64,000 nucleotides of DNA from Glebionis coronaria (lineage: Eukaryota > Streptophyta > Magnoliopsida > Asterales > Asteraceae). Location of the stretch: the NCBI GenBank assembly GCA_025667525.1, contig CM046879.1, forward strand, positions 392,607,039 through 392,671,038, read 5' to 3'. Each line of letters begins with the position of its first letter. Position 1 is the stretch's first letter. Positions 33,993 to 45,380 of the stretch are shown piece by piece. The notes beneath the pieces were generated by a model that had not been told where the DNA came from, ran no database searches, and saw only the letters and a list, made by a program, of their open reading frames with translations. A program made the position numbers and the translations under genes.

Positions 33993-36257
33993 CCAATCGA
34001 TAAGGTACACACTACTGATGAATATAATGTGTTTGGTGATATTCATGAGCATAGTGATCTACCCAATGCCATTAATAAAACGTGTATGATGGAAACGGTT
34101 GATAGCAATACCACACCCGATTCATCAGACATGTGCCATAATGAGTCTGAGGATGATCAACATGCAAATGAGTATGATGAAGAGGAACGTATTACGCTTG
34201 CTAATTTAATTGCCACTTTACAAAAAGATTTCACTGAAAATAAAAAGAGTCAAAAGCAATTAAAGAAGGCAAACGCTACGCTCAATTAAAATTTTGAAGA
34301 ATGCAAAGCTGCTCTTATCAAATCTACCGAGATGACTGAAAGCTATAAAGATGAGCTCCTTCAGAAAACCAAAGAGCTTGAGGGGTACAAGGGTAGTGCG
34401 TTAAAAAGTCAAAAGGACGATTTTGAAAACAAATATAATACAACTCTTGAGTTATTAGCCAAAGAGAAACGTCAATATAATGTTTTCTTAATGGATGAAC
34501 GTCAAAAAACGTACCTTGCCAATACCAAAGTTAATGAACTTGAACAAAAGCTCTCTATGACCACTACCGATTCTGCTAAAATTCTCGAGGATAAGAAACA
34601 AGAGGTAGATGCGTTAAAATAAGACTTCAAAAGTAGATATGATATAGAAACCGAAAAAGTAACAAAACTGGAAGAACAAGTCGAATTTTTTAAGAAAGTT
34701 GTTTATAAAACGCATGATTCTATTCAATCCGTAAGAATGCTAGCGCCTCCGTCGATGTTTAAGGGTCAAGCTAGCTTTGCAAGTCCTGAGTACCTTGCCA
34801 AAGCTCAAGTTGCGAACCCGTGTCTTTATCTTGATGAGACTGAAAGGACTGATCTTGATTGCATGCCTGTTAGTGCCGATAGTGAAGAGACTGCCCTTTG
34901 GAATGATGATAGTCGACCTCTTGTCAATAAGGAGTTTGTGAAACCATATAATTATGCTTACATGAATAGTCTTTATGGTCTTTTCAACAAACAAACTCAG
35001 AAAACCCGTGAAGAAGTGTTCTTAGAATACAAACAAAAGAGAATTCAATGGAAGAAAACTTTTGCCACTAAGAAATCTAATGTTTACAAATATATAAACT
35101 ACCTTCCTCTAGATGAATCCAAAAGCAAGAGTAGGAAAACATTAGGTATTCTTAAACACCACATAGATAATGTTAAATCTATTGTTGAAAGAGATTGGGC
35201 AAAACGTGAAAATGCTGAGTGGCAACGCCCGATTCCTCAAGATATTACCTTGCTTGTGAAAGAACTCTTAATTCCTAACACGACGTTGATTAAAGAAACT
35301 GTTCTTCAACTTGAGGAGTTCATTCAGACTGAAACGTATGATGATTTGAAATATGTTGAATCTCTTGAGAAACACATTGATGATCTTCAAATGGAGAAGT
35401 CTGATTTTTCAGATGAATATGATTTACTCTTACAAGAATGCTTTTCTAAAGATGTTATGTGTGCTTATTTTAGATCTTGTGCTGATAATGATGAATATTG
35501 CAATGTTGCATGCAAATATCTTGATAAGATCAAAGAATGTGAACGTCTTGAAATTGAGCTTTCGAAACGTAAAGAAAATGTTGATAAAAAGGCTTTTGAG
35601 TTACTTCAACACAAAACTGATTTCCTTCAAAAACATTGTCATTCTCTTGAACTTGCTTTGCAAAAAGACGTTGGTAGTTTTCCACATGATAATAAATTGC
35701 AAGAAAAACTTTCCCAAACGTTCGAGAAATGAATTAACAGAATTTGGAAATTAAAGGGTTGAAAGCCCAGTTACAAGACAGGGAAAGAGCGATAGCAGAG
35801 TTGCAGAAACTCGTTGCTAAAATGGGTGGGATAGTCGTGGAACCTAGCATTAAGAAACCTGTTGTTAGACAACCCAATGCCTCTAAAGTGAATAGATCCT
35901 CTATCTTGGGAAAACCATCTGCTTTATCAAATTCCACGTTTACAAAACATGTGTTTACCCCCAAGATGGATGGAAAGGAAAGGTTACCACAGAATCAACC
36001 CACAAGGAATACTATAACACCAAGCGTTAAGCACAATAATGTGATTAAACCAGGGATGTATAGAATACCCACTAAGCCCACAAACAAAGTTACTCAATCG
36101 CCTCAGACTTCCAGAAACACTAATATTCGTGTGTCTTCTACTATAGGAATAGTTTCCACTACTAGTGTTAGCCGGCCTCAGCTTAAGCGCACTCAAGTGA
36201 ATGATAAGGTCTGGAAACACGAGAATCAAGGGAAGATGAAGGAAGTAGAAGAACACC
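33993..36257 (+). pseudogene. C gag extension with long coiled coil (broken)
   Basis: Same frame as gag until 35732, with TAA at 34287-34289, TAA at 34620-34622 and TGA at 35730-35732, then a shift to 35744-36257. The sequence is Lys/Glu/Gln-rich with heptad-like Leu spacing (for example about 34180-34700 and 35360-35720), so a coiled coil is likely. It includes a segment PCLYLDETERTDLDC and a Pro/Thr/Asn-rich basic region. The solo LTR D interrupts the frame after 36257; the frame continues at 37952. The role of such extensions is not known to me. Confidence 0.72.
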
Positions 36258-36492
36258 TGATACAAATGATTTTCCTATGGGGTTCAATTAAGTTCTCGGT
36301 ATCTTCTCGAATTGATCACGGTTCAAAGTGGAATAGTTGTTCTTGGTCACTAAAATCGGGTTGGTTTTCTATTCTACTAAAAAGGTTTAAATGAACAAAG
36401 ATATAAAATTAAACTAAAAACAGTTAATAAAATAAGACTGAAATCGAATTAAAATTAAATAGTAAACAGTAAAATACCCTTACTTGCAAAAC

Positions 36493-37083
36493 AACTGATT
36501 CGGAATAATTCTATTGATCCGGAATAATTAGCTCATCCGGAATATAAGGTTCATGCGGAATAAAGATTTGATTCGGAATAAGCTTGACTCAGAATACTTT
36601 TGCTCATGCGGAATAAAAACTCATCCGGAATATTTTACTAAAAAGCTTTGATTCGGAATAATGACTGATCCGGAATAAAATACCAAAAAGCTTGATTCGG
36701 AATAATTTGGTTCACTCGGAATAAAAATTGACTCGGAATAACTTAAACAAGAAGTTTCATTCGGAATATTAAAAAAACTGATTCGGAATATTACTACTCA
36801 TCCGGAATATTGATTATTCCGGATGAACACCTGATTCGGAATAACTGAATGAAATCTGCTGATCCAGAATCTTTTACCTGACCCGGAACATATGCTGGTT
36901 CGGAATAAATGCTTCACCCGGAATATTAATTATTCCGGATAAAGACACTGATCCGGAATATTTAAACTAAATTGCTGGTTCGGAATATCTTGCACTGACT
37001 CGGAATAATTAAAACAAAAAGCTTTGTTCGGAATATTATGACAAAACCCTTGATCCGGAATATTGTATTGATTCGGAATCTGG
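36493..37083 (-). repeat. ATTCCGR motif array in solo LTR D
   Basis: On the plus strand about 24 CGGAAT words, mostly GATTCGGAATA, GATCCGGAATA, CATCCGGAATA and ACTCGGAATA, spaced about 20-30 bp. Two inverted ATTCCGGAT words (near 36821 and 36931) make local palindromes with neighbours. Confidence 0.85.
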
Positions 37084-37494
37084 GGATCTTGAAGAACTCG
37101 AAGAACAGTAAGGACAACCAAGAACGAATTTAACCAAAATCACCAAGTTTTAAACCAAAACTTAAACAAAACTAACCACCAATCATTTACTAACAATAAA
37201 CATCAAATCAAATCAACAAAAATATAAAACCCACTTACTTTTGAAGATCAAACTCAACAAAATAAAGACTAAAAACTTTGAATCACCAAGAAAAGAAGAG
37301 ATGAAGATTAAATGAAAGATGATATTGAATGATTAAGGTTAAGTGAACAAAAGGGAAGATTAAAAACTTACAAGATCTTTGATTCAACAAAAATGAAAAA
37401 TCACCAACACCTTAATGGTGTTGGTTTCCTACGAAACAGAGAAAACAAAAAAAGGGAAATGAAAAACTGGTCTAAAATGTTGTGAAGGGATCTC

Positions 37495-37502
37495 TATTTA
37501 TA
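37495..37502 (-). promoter_or_regulatory. TATA box of solo LTR D
   Basis: The minus strand TATAAATA is about 445 bp into the LTR, just upstream of the motif array. It is the same octamer, at nearly the same distance (465 bp), as in E. A solo LTR may still start transcription; nothing here shows that it does. Confidence 0.55.
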
Positions 37503-37951
37503 GTGCCTTGGGCTTGGTTGGTGAGTGTGCTTTCTTCTTTCTTTTCGTCTTCTCGTCTTTTCAGTAAAGTTGACGTTTTCGATTCTAATTCGGGATTTGT
37601 CGACGAATAAATTCAACTCGTCTTTTAATTTCTTCGTTTAATAGACTTGAGTTCTTCGACATATGTAAATCTTCCATCTTTGGTCCTTTTCTTCGATAAA
37701 TCTTCAAATAGGCCCATTGACTTCAAATCTTTTGCATCTCTTGGACTATAGACTTCGTCTTTTGTCTTTTTCTTCGATAAAACCCGTGCAATCCCATGTT
37801 TTCTTCAATATTTATCCGGATGGCTCTGAAAACACAACAAACACACAAACCACGCATAATTCCAAACAAATGACATTAAATACGCGTTTTGGTCTTGTTT
37901 TAGCAAGAAATAAGTGGTAAAAGGATGGGTGTTTTCACACCTATCAACACC

Positions 37952-38722
37952 CTAGGAATTTGAATGTTTTTACGAATAAAAAGTCTGTAATCGCATGTAA
38001 TGACGATTTGAATGCTGTGCATGAGTTGAATGCTATGAATGTGAAATTTGTTTGTGTCAAATGTTGAAAGTGTGCTAATGCTAATCATTCTATGTGTGCT
38101 ATGAATAAAGTCAAAGGCGTAGATACTAGAACTAAGAAGCAAGTTGCAATGCCTATTAGAGCTAGTAAAGCCAAACGCAAAGTGAACCATTCTGGTGCAA
38201 CCCCCACTAAGAAAAGTAATACATCAGACTCCACCACTAAGAACCCTAGAAGCAAAATTAAGGAATTATATGAGTCTGCAAGCAAGTCTTGGAAATGGTG
38301 GTTTGCTAATCAATGTCCTCCAGGATATAAATGGATGCCGAAAGCTAGGACAGAAAATGTGAAAACGAGTGTTAGTTTGCCTTTAAATGTTGATAAGGAC
38401 ACTAATGATTCTACTATCACAACTACTGTGGTATCCAATTTAGCAAATGCTCCATCATGTTCTAACTCTTCTGTAGGTGATACAAATAATTCTCTTCATA
38501 CTGGACTCCGGATGCACGAAGCACATGACGGGGAATCTCAAGCTTCTAATTAACTTCGTGGAGAAGTTCCTGGGTACGGTCCGATTCAGAAATGATCAAT
38601 TTGCACCGATCCTAGGATATGGAGATTTGGTTCAGGGTAATATTACAATAAAAAGGGTATACTACGTCGAAGGGCTCAATCACGCTCAATCACAATCTTT
38701 TCTCGGTTGGTCAATTCTGTGA
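37952..38722 (+). pseudogene. C gag end and protease (broken)
   Basis: The frame resumes directly after the TSD of D, with a stop near 38067, then continues at 38092-38553. A shift near 38500 enters the frame of the protease-like segment LDSGCTKHMTGN (about 38497-38532), the copia D-S-G active site. Downstream GYGDLVQGNITIKRVYYVEGL matches the region between protease and integrase. TGA at 38720-38722. Confidence 0.8.
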
Positions 38723-38729
38723 TGCGGAT

Positions 38730-39718
38730 TTGGAGGTTGCTTTCAGAAAGAAGACATGTTTTGTTCGTGATTATGATGGGAAAGACTTACTTACCGGTAC
38801 ACGGGGTACTGATCTTTATACAATTTCACTTCAAGACACAACTTCATCAACTCCAATTTGCTTCATGGCTAAAGCTTCAACGACTCAGGCATGGTTATGG
38901 CATCAACGTTTATCTCATCTTAATTCTGATACCATCAACTTGCTTTCCAAGAAAGATATTGTTAGAGGCCTTCCAAGTTTGAAATTCATCAAAGATCATC
39001 TTTGTTCTTCTTGTGAGCTTTGTAAACCTAAACGAAGTTGCTTCAAAACAAAGACTACACCAAGCTCTAAAGGACGGTTAGATCTTCTTCATATGGATCT
39101 GTGTGGTCCCATGCGTGTTCATAGTATCAATGGAAAGAAATATATTCTGGTAATTGTCGATGATTACTCAAGGTACACATGGACTCACTTCTTGAGGTCC
39201 AAGGATGAAACACACGAAGTTCTCATCAGCTTTCTTAAACTGATACATCATGGTCTTCAAGCTCAAGTCAAAGTGGTTCGTACTGACAGAGGTACAAAAT
39301 TTTTGAATTCAAAACTGAGAAACTATTTTGAAGCCGAAGGAATTGAACATGAAACATCTATTGCTCGAACACCCGAACAAAACGGTGTTGTTGAAAGCCG
39401 AAACCGTACATTAGTTAAGGCTGCTCGAACATTATTATCCGCTTCAAAACTTCCACTATACTTTTGGCCCGAAGCCGTGTCAACCGCATGCTACACACAA
39501 AACCGTTCCTTAATTATCCCAAGACACGAAAAGACACCATATCACATAATTCATGATCGAAAACCTTCACTCAAACACCTTCATGTTTTTGGATGTACTT
39601 GTTATATTATTTGAGATGGTGAAAATTTGGATAAGATGAAAGAGAAAGGTGATGCATGTATTCTTGTGGGATATGCAACTCAGTCTAAGGGATATAGAGT
39701 ATACAACAAGAGAACAAA
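38730..39718 (+). pseudogene. C integrase (broken)
   Basis: The pre-integrase zinc domain H-x(n)-H...C-x2-C reads WHQRLSHLN ... CSSCELCK (about 38898-39030). The core shows Asp in HMDLCGPM, Asp in VVRTDRGTKF and Glu in TPEQNGVVESRNRTL. TGA at 39612-39614 ends the frame, then a shift brings the integrase C-terminal segment (YATQSKGYRVYNKRT) to about 39718. The copia order, integrase before RT, is clear. Confidence 0.88.
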
Positions 39719-41780
39719 TTGATTGTCGAGACCATTCACATTCGATTTGATGAATTACAAGAAATGACACTTGAACAAAACAGTTTAAGTCCCGATCCAC
39801 AACGAGAAACGACTTCCGTTCACAACCGCACGGAACTCGGAACTCAAGACCACTACAATGAACCGTCAAGTTCAAAGCTGGTTCCAGAAAATGTTCCTAG
39901 AGCTGATATGACAGTCGACACGACAATTGAAGAGTTGGAAATGTTATATGGACCAATGTATGATGAATATTTCACGGGGGAGAAACAAGTTGTATCGAAG
40001 TCTTCCGCTGTCACTCATGATAAGAATGATTATACCGATCATCGTCAACAACCGGATACAACTTCATCTACTTCAACACGGGTTGCTGCAGATTTACCTC
40101 CTCAGAATATCACTTCAACAATCGATCCTACAACATCCACAACTACTGTCATAGCTCCAGAGAACACAAATCAAGCAGACAATGCATTATCTGAAGAAGA
40201 CGAATTTATCAACCCATTCGGTACACCGGTACACGAAAATGGAGAGTCTTCTACTCGCCATGTTGATCCGTCAAATATGCATACGTTCTATCAACGACAT
40301 CCTTCAACACATCCCTGGACACGAGATCATCCTTTGGTTCATGTAATTGGAAACCCTTCACAGCCCGTTCGCACAAGACGACAGCTTAACACCGATGGCG
40401 ATGTTTGTATGTTCGCACTCGCCGTGAGTTCAGCTGAACAGAAAAACATCAAAGAAGCCATGGCTGATCATGCTTGGATTGAATCGATGACGGATGAACT
40501 TCAACAATTTGAAAGACTTAAAGTCTGGGAACTTGTTGACAGACGATACGATGTAATACCATTAAATCTTCGATGGATCTGGAAAAACAAGATGGATGAA
40601 GAGAACACGATCATCAAGAATAAATCTAGGCTTGTGGCTAAAGGGTATGGACAGAAATAGGGTATTGATTTTGAAGAATCATTTGCACCAGTAGCTCGAA
40701 TGGAAGCGGTCAGGATTTTTCTTGCTTATGTTGCACATAAGGGATTCATTGTCTATCTAATGGACGTAAAGACGGTGTTTCTTAATGGTCCTTTGAAGGA
40801 AGAAGTCTATGTCACATAGCCGGAAGGATTCGCCAATCCTCATTATCCTGACAAGGTGTATCGTCTCCACAAAGCACTTTATGGACTCAAGCAAGCTCCA
40901 AGGGCGTGGTACGACAAGCTCTCGAAATTTCTGGTCTCCAAAGGTTTCTCAAAAGGTTCCATTAATCTAACTTTGTTCACTTATAAATATGGGCATGACA
41001 TTTTACTTGTGCAGATTTATGTTGATGACATTATTTTCGGGTCTACAAACCCAAAACTTTCAAAATGGTTTGAAAAAGTAATGCATAGCGGATTTGAAAT
41101 GTCTATGATGGGCGAACTAAAATTTTTTCTAGGAATTCAAGTTCACCAATCCCCAAGTGGTATCTTCATTAACCAAGCTAAGTATTGTTAAGAGATAATC
41201 ACAAAGCATGGTATGACATCATGTGACCCCGTTGGGACACCATTATTAACCACATCCCTAGATGCTGATTTGGAGGGATTACCCATAGATCAAACGAGAT
41301 ATCGTTCCATGATCGGGTCCCTCATGTACTTGACAGCAAGCAGACCTGATATTCATCATGCTACATGTTATTGTGCATGATATCAAGCACGACCCACTGA
41401 AAAACACCTCAAGGAGGTTAAACTGATCTTTCGATACCTTAAGAATACCATTCACATGTGAATCTGGTATCCGAGGGAATCCGGTTTCTTTCTAACGGCC
41501 TATTCAGATTCTGATCATGCAGGGTGTCTTGATACACGTAAAAGTAATTCTGGTAGGGCACAATTTCTAGGTCAAGATAAGCTTGTGGGATGGTATTCCA
41601 AGAAGCAGGATTGCACGTCATTGTCATAAGCCGAAGCGGAGTATGTGTCTCTATCTGCGTGTTGTGCTCAAGTTATTTGGATGAGAACACAACTCACGGA
41701 TTATGGCTTCCACTTTGATAAAGTACCTATGTATTGTGACTCAAAGTCCGCCATAGCCATCTCCTGCAATCCGGTGCAGC
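39719..41780 (+). pseudogene. C reverse transcriptase and RNase H, 5' part (broken)
   Basis: A linker rich in Thr/Ser leads to RT. A single frame carries RT from about 40450: [28 protein letters not shown], then [15 protein letters not shown] and YVDD at about 41020 ([12 protein letters not shown]). Stops at 40658, 40817, 41189 and several further TGA/TAA codons to 41627. RNase H begins with SDSDHAGC and runs to MYCDSKSAIAI, where element E inserted at 41781. Its last 70 codons lie at 53039-53256. Confidence 0.88.
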
Positions 41781-42244
41781 TGATAGGTGTGAAAACACCC
41801 ATCCTTTTACCACTTAATTCTGGCTAAAACAAGACCAAAACACGTATTTAATATCATTTGTTTGGAATTATGCGTGGTTTTCGTGTTTATTGTGTTTTCA
41901 GAGTCAACCGGATGAATATTGAAGAAAACATAGGATTGCACGGGTTTTATCGAGGAAAAAGACTCAAGACGAAGTCTAATGTCCAATAGATGCAAAAGAT
42001 TTGAAGTCATTGTGCCTATTTAAAGATTTATCGAAGAATAGAGCCAAAGATGGAAGATTCATATATGTCGAAGAACTCGAGTCTATTTAACAAAAGATTA
42101 TAAGACGAGTTGGAATTATTCACCGACACTTCTCAAATCCAAGTCAGAAACGTTTATTTGAAGAAGCGTGAAGACTAAAGAAGAAAGAAGAAAAAGAAGC
42201 CCAAACCAAGGCCCAATCACAAGCCCACCACCACATGACTTGCC

Positions 42245-42252
42245 TATAAATA
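42245..42252 (+). promoter_or_regulatory. TATA box of E 5' LTR (TATAAATA)
   Basis: Context GCCTATAAATAGG, 465 bp into the LTR. The partner is at 51754-51761 in the 3' LTR. Transcription would start roughly 30 bp downstream, just before the CT-rich inverted repeat. Confidence 0.65.
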
Positions 42253-42824
42253 GGACTCTACTTCACAAAAATGGGACACTTAGTCTTTTTAGGTAGTTTT
42301 TAGCTTTTCATTCTCTCTAGTTTTAGAGAGAGAAAGTTCTAAACTTTATCTCACTAGATTTCATCTTTTTCTATTTCAAGATCAAACTTTTGTATTATTT
42401 TTCATCAATCAAGTTCAAGTTTTTAGCTTTTAATCTTTAATCTCATCCTTCCTTTCTTTGATTTTGATTGATTTTGGTACAAATCTCGTATGATCCGTGT
42501 TGTTCATCAATGATTTTGTGCTTAAAAAGTTAATTTTTTTTATGTTTCCTAAATTTATACACAAATAAGCTTTGAGATCTTTGTGCTTATTGGCTTATTT
42601 GTTGGTTTAGCTTATTTACTTTTTAAAGTTTTTATGAAAAGTTCATTTCTTTATTGATTCGAATTATAAGTTTGCTTATTAAAAGTTAGAAAAGTTGTTT
42701 TTAGTGCTTATTTGTTCAGCTTAAAATTGGATTCGAGCTAGTTTTGGGTTTTAGCTTATTCTAATAGCTTATTTCCCTTTCATAAGTCTCGGATCTACAT
42801 CATTTTCGGAAAGGGTGAAACCCT

Positions 42825-43210
42825 TTTCCGACCGGGTATTCCGACCAAGCACACAACCCTCATTCCGATCGTGTGATCGGAAAGGGGTTTAGGTTTTCCG
42901 ATTGTAACCTTTTTTGGCTATATTCCGATTGAGCAATTTTTCATGTATTCCGATTTGATGCTTACTTGCCCACATTCCGATCTTAGCTCTTTAAGTTTAT
43001 TCCGATCTTGTCCTAATTCGAATGATATTCCGATTAAAGCTTTTACCTAGTTATTCTGATTGAGAACTTTTGTTACATTCCGATTAGAACAAGTTCTTGA
43101 ACATTCCGATTGTGCCTTCTTTGTCCCTCATTCCGATCATTTGATCGGAATATATTCCGATCACTCCATTTTCCATTATTCCGATTTGAGTTGTTTTGTT
43201 CCGATCTTAC
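42825..43210 (+). repeat. ATTCCGA motif array in E 5' LTR
   Basis: About 12 exact ATTCCGA words, most followed by T, plus TCGGAA and TTCCGA variants, spaced about 20-40 bp. It lies downstream of the predicted start site, so in R/U5 and therefore in the RNA. Duplicated in the 3' LTR at 52315-52715. Confidence 0.85.
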
Positions 43211-43527
43211 TTTCTTTTAGTATTTTCCAACTAAGTTCTTATTTTTCACAAAGTTTTCCAACCGTTAGTTTTTATTGAATGTCCATTTATTTTTCTAGTA
43301 TAATCTTTAAGTTTTCAAGCATTTATTTTTAAGCTCGTCTTTTAGTTTAATCTTTTAAAGCTTTAAGTTTACTCTTCGACACTTAATTAATTGTTATTAG
43401 TTTAAAATAGATAAACAAACCATCACCTTCTTATTAACCAAGAACAAATCATTCCACTTAGAGCTGAGATCAATTCGAGGAGATACCGAGAGAATTTAGA
43501 ACCCCATTGCAAAAACCAAGTATCAAA

Positions 43528-43545
43528 TGGCGCCGCTGCCGGCTC
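43528..43545 (+). other. Primer-binding site of E (tRNA-Asp)
   Basis: TGGCGCCGCTGCCGGCTC begins two bases after the LTR. The first 15 bases match the complement of the tRNA-Asp(GTC) 3' end at all but one position. The tract TTCTTTTGCAG just before the gag ATG looks like a 3' splice site. Confidence 0.88.
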
Positions 43546-43708
43546 TTCTCGTTAAGATCAACAGTTTTTTGTGAGAACTTGGATTTTGGGATCCGTTCAC
43601 TGTGAACGTTACTTTTTCATAAAAAAATTCAAAAATCCTAAAAATTAAAAAAAACCATAAAAACCAAAAATATTTCTTGTTCTTCTTTGTTAGTTCTTTT
43701 GCAGGTGC

Positions 43709-45380
43709 ATGCGTACACGATCCACGTCTTATCAAGAGCCCGAGCCTCTCGAAGACTTAGACATGGCCGGTGTACAAAACAACAACAATGACCCACCTCA
43801 AAACAATAATAATAACAATAACAATCCACCTTTCAACAACAATAATAACAACAACAATGAGCCTCTACCGGATAATCACCCGATGATTGAACTTCTGCAA
43901 GCACATGTAGATGGTAACAATGATCCAATCGTCATACCCGCGTTTGCAGCCAACAACTTTGAGCTCAAATCCGGCTTTATCCAGATGGTCTCTGCTCAAC
44001 CATTCTTGGGGCGTACCATTGATGATCCACATGACCACATCAAGAGATTCTTGCAACTCACTAATACGGTCAAATACAATGGTGTTCCACAAGAGGTAAT
44101 CCGTTTACAACTTTTTCCCTTTTCTTTAGAGGGACAAGCCCGGCATTGGCTTGCTAAGGAACCGCCACAGAGTATTCTTTCGTGGACGGATTTGGAGACC
44201 AAGTTTATCAACTACTTTTTCCCACCCTCTCGTACTACCGCTTTGCGGAATGACATTATCAATTTTGAACAAAAGTACGATGAGTCGTTTAGTGAATCTT
44301 GGGATCGTTTTAAAGATCTTTTAAGAAAATGCCCACAACATGGTTTTACCAAAGTGCACCAAATTAACACTTTTTACAATGGTTTAAGCATGAATGACCA
44401 AGATTCACTAAACAGTGCTTCGGGGGGAAATCTTTTGGCTAAGACTTCCAATGCTGCTTGGGATATCATTGAGAATAAGTCTCGTGTGCAAACCAAGAGT
44501 GTGCGGACCAATGTCGCTAGTGCTAGTACTAGTGACAGCGACAAGCGAATTGACAAAATCACTGCGCTTCTTGAATCGCTTGCCACCCAAACCGCCAGCA
44601 ACACCAACAACATCAACGCTAGAAACGCTAAAGACGCTCAAGTCAATGCTGTTAGCCAACCATGTGAGATATGCGGGGGTCCTCATTCTTACACTACTTG
44701 TACTGCCACCCAAAACTACCCTTCTGAGAACGTGAATGCAGCATACGGTACCTATCCTCAACCTGCTTATCAAGCTCGACCTCAAGGTGACCGCAACCTG
44801 CTTAGCTACCGCTCCAACAACTATCTCTCACCACCTGGTTCTACTCCTAACATCCCAAACCAACAACAAAACCTCAACCGCCCTCCTCAACAACAACAAC
44901 AATCTCGTGGACCATACATACCACCTCACCAACAACAACATCCACCTCAAAGAAACAACCAAGTTTACCAGCAACCTGCTTATCAACCACCCGCATACAA
45001 TGCTCCTCCCAACCAACCCACCGCTTTACACCAAGAAGTGGAAACCTACATGAGGACTAACGATGTGATCTTGGAAAATCTAACAGGAAGTTTGCAACTT
45101 GAAAGCAGACCTGGTGAAACAAGGGAACAATCTGAGAGCTGACATGAGACACACTTTGGATAGTCAAACGAATGACTTAAGAAACATGATGGCTAGTTTC
45201 TTCCACGGTAATCAACCCTCTTCTTCGGGTACTCTTCCAAGTAACACCGTTGCGAATCCAAGAGGGGAGATGAAAGCAATCACCACTCGCAGTGGCAAAG
45301 GTACGAAGGAACCCGAGCTTCCTATACCTCCACCGGTGGTTGTGACTAAGGAGAACGAGTCACCTGCTCCTATTCCCTAA
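43709..45380 (+). pseudogene. gag: E gag (frameshifted)
   Basis: ATG 43709. The N-terminus has Asn-rich runs encoded by AAC/AAT repeats. The gag core (ARHWLAKEPPQSILSWTDLE, NYFFPPSRT, FYNGLS) is at residues about 140-235. Short zinc knuckle CEICGGPHSYTTC (C-x2-C-x3-H-x4-C) at about 44662-44700, then Gln/Pro-rich sequence. The frame ends at 45142 because of an indel near 45096; the frame with KADLVKQGNNL continues to TAA 45378-45380 (CAA to TAA type). Gag would form the particle. Confidence 0.9.

Larger units (their letters stand above)
36258..37946 (-). mobile_element. D: solo LTR of an Athila-type element
   Basis: A single LTR (1689 bp) in minus orientation: starts TGATAGGTGTG at 37946 and ends GTATCA at 36258. 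Perfect TSD ACACC at 36253-36257 and 37947-37951. Both ends match the LTR of element E closely, but the central motif array differs, so it is a sister subfamily. Interior and second LTR are gone, as expected from unequal recombination between LTRs. It interrupts the gag/protease frame of C; removing it with one TSD copy restores continuity of the reading frame. Confidence 0.95.
41781..43525 (+). repeat. 5' LTR of E (1745 bp)
   Basis: Ends TGATAGGTGTG and GTATCA; partner 51290-53033. In order it contains the terminal hairpin, TATA box at 42245, an inverted repeat TTCTCTCTA/TAGAGAGA at about 42311-42335, a cluster of GCTTATT words (42565-42775) and an ATTCCGA array (42825-43210). Confidence 0.95.
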
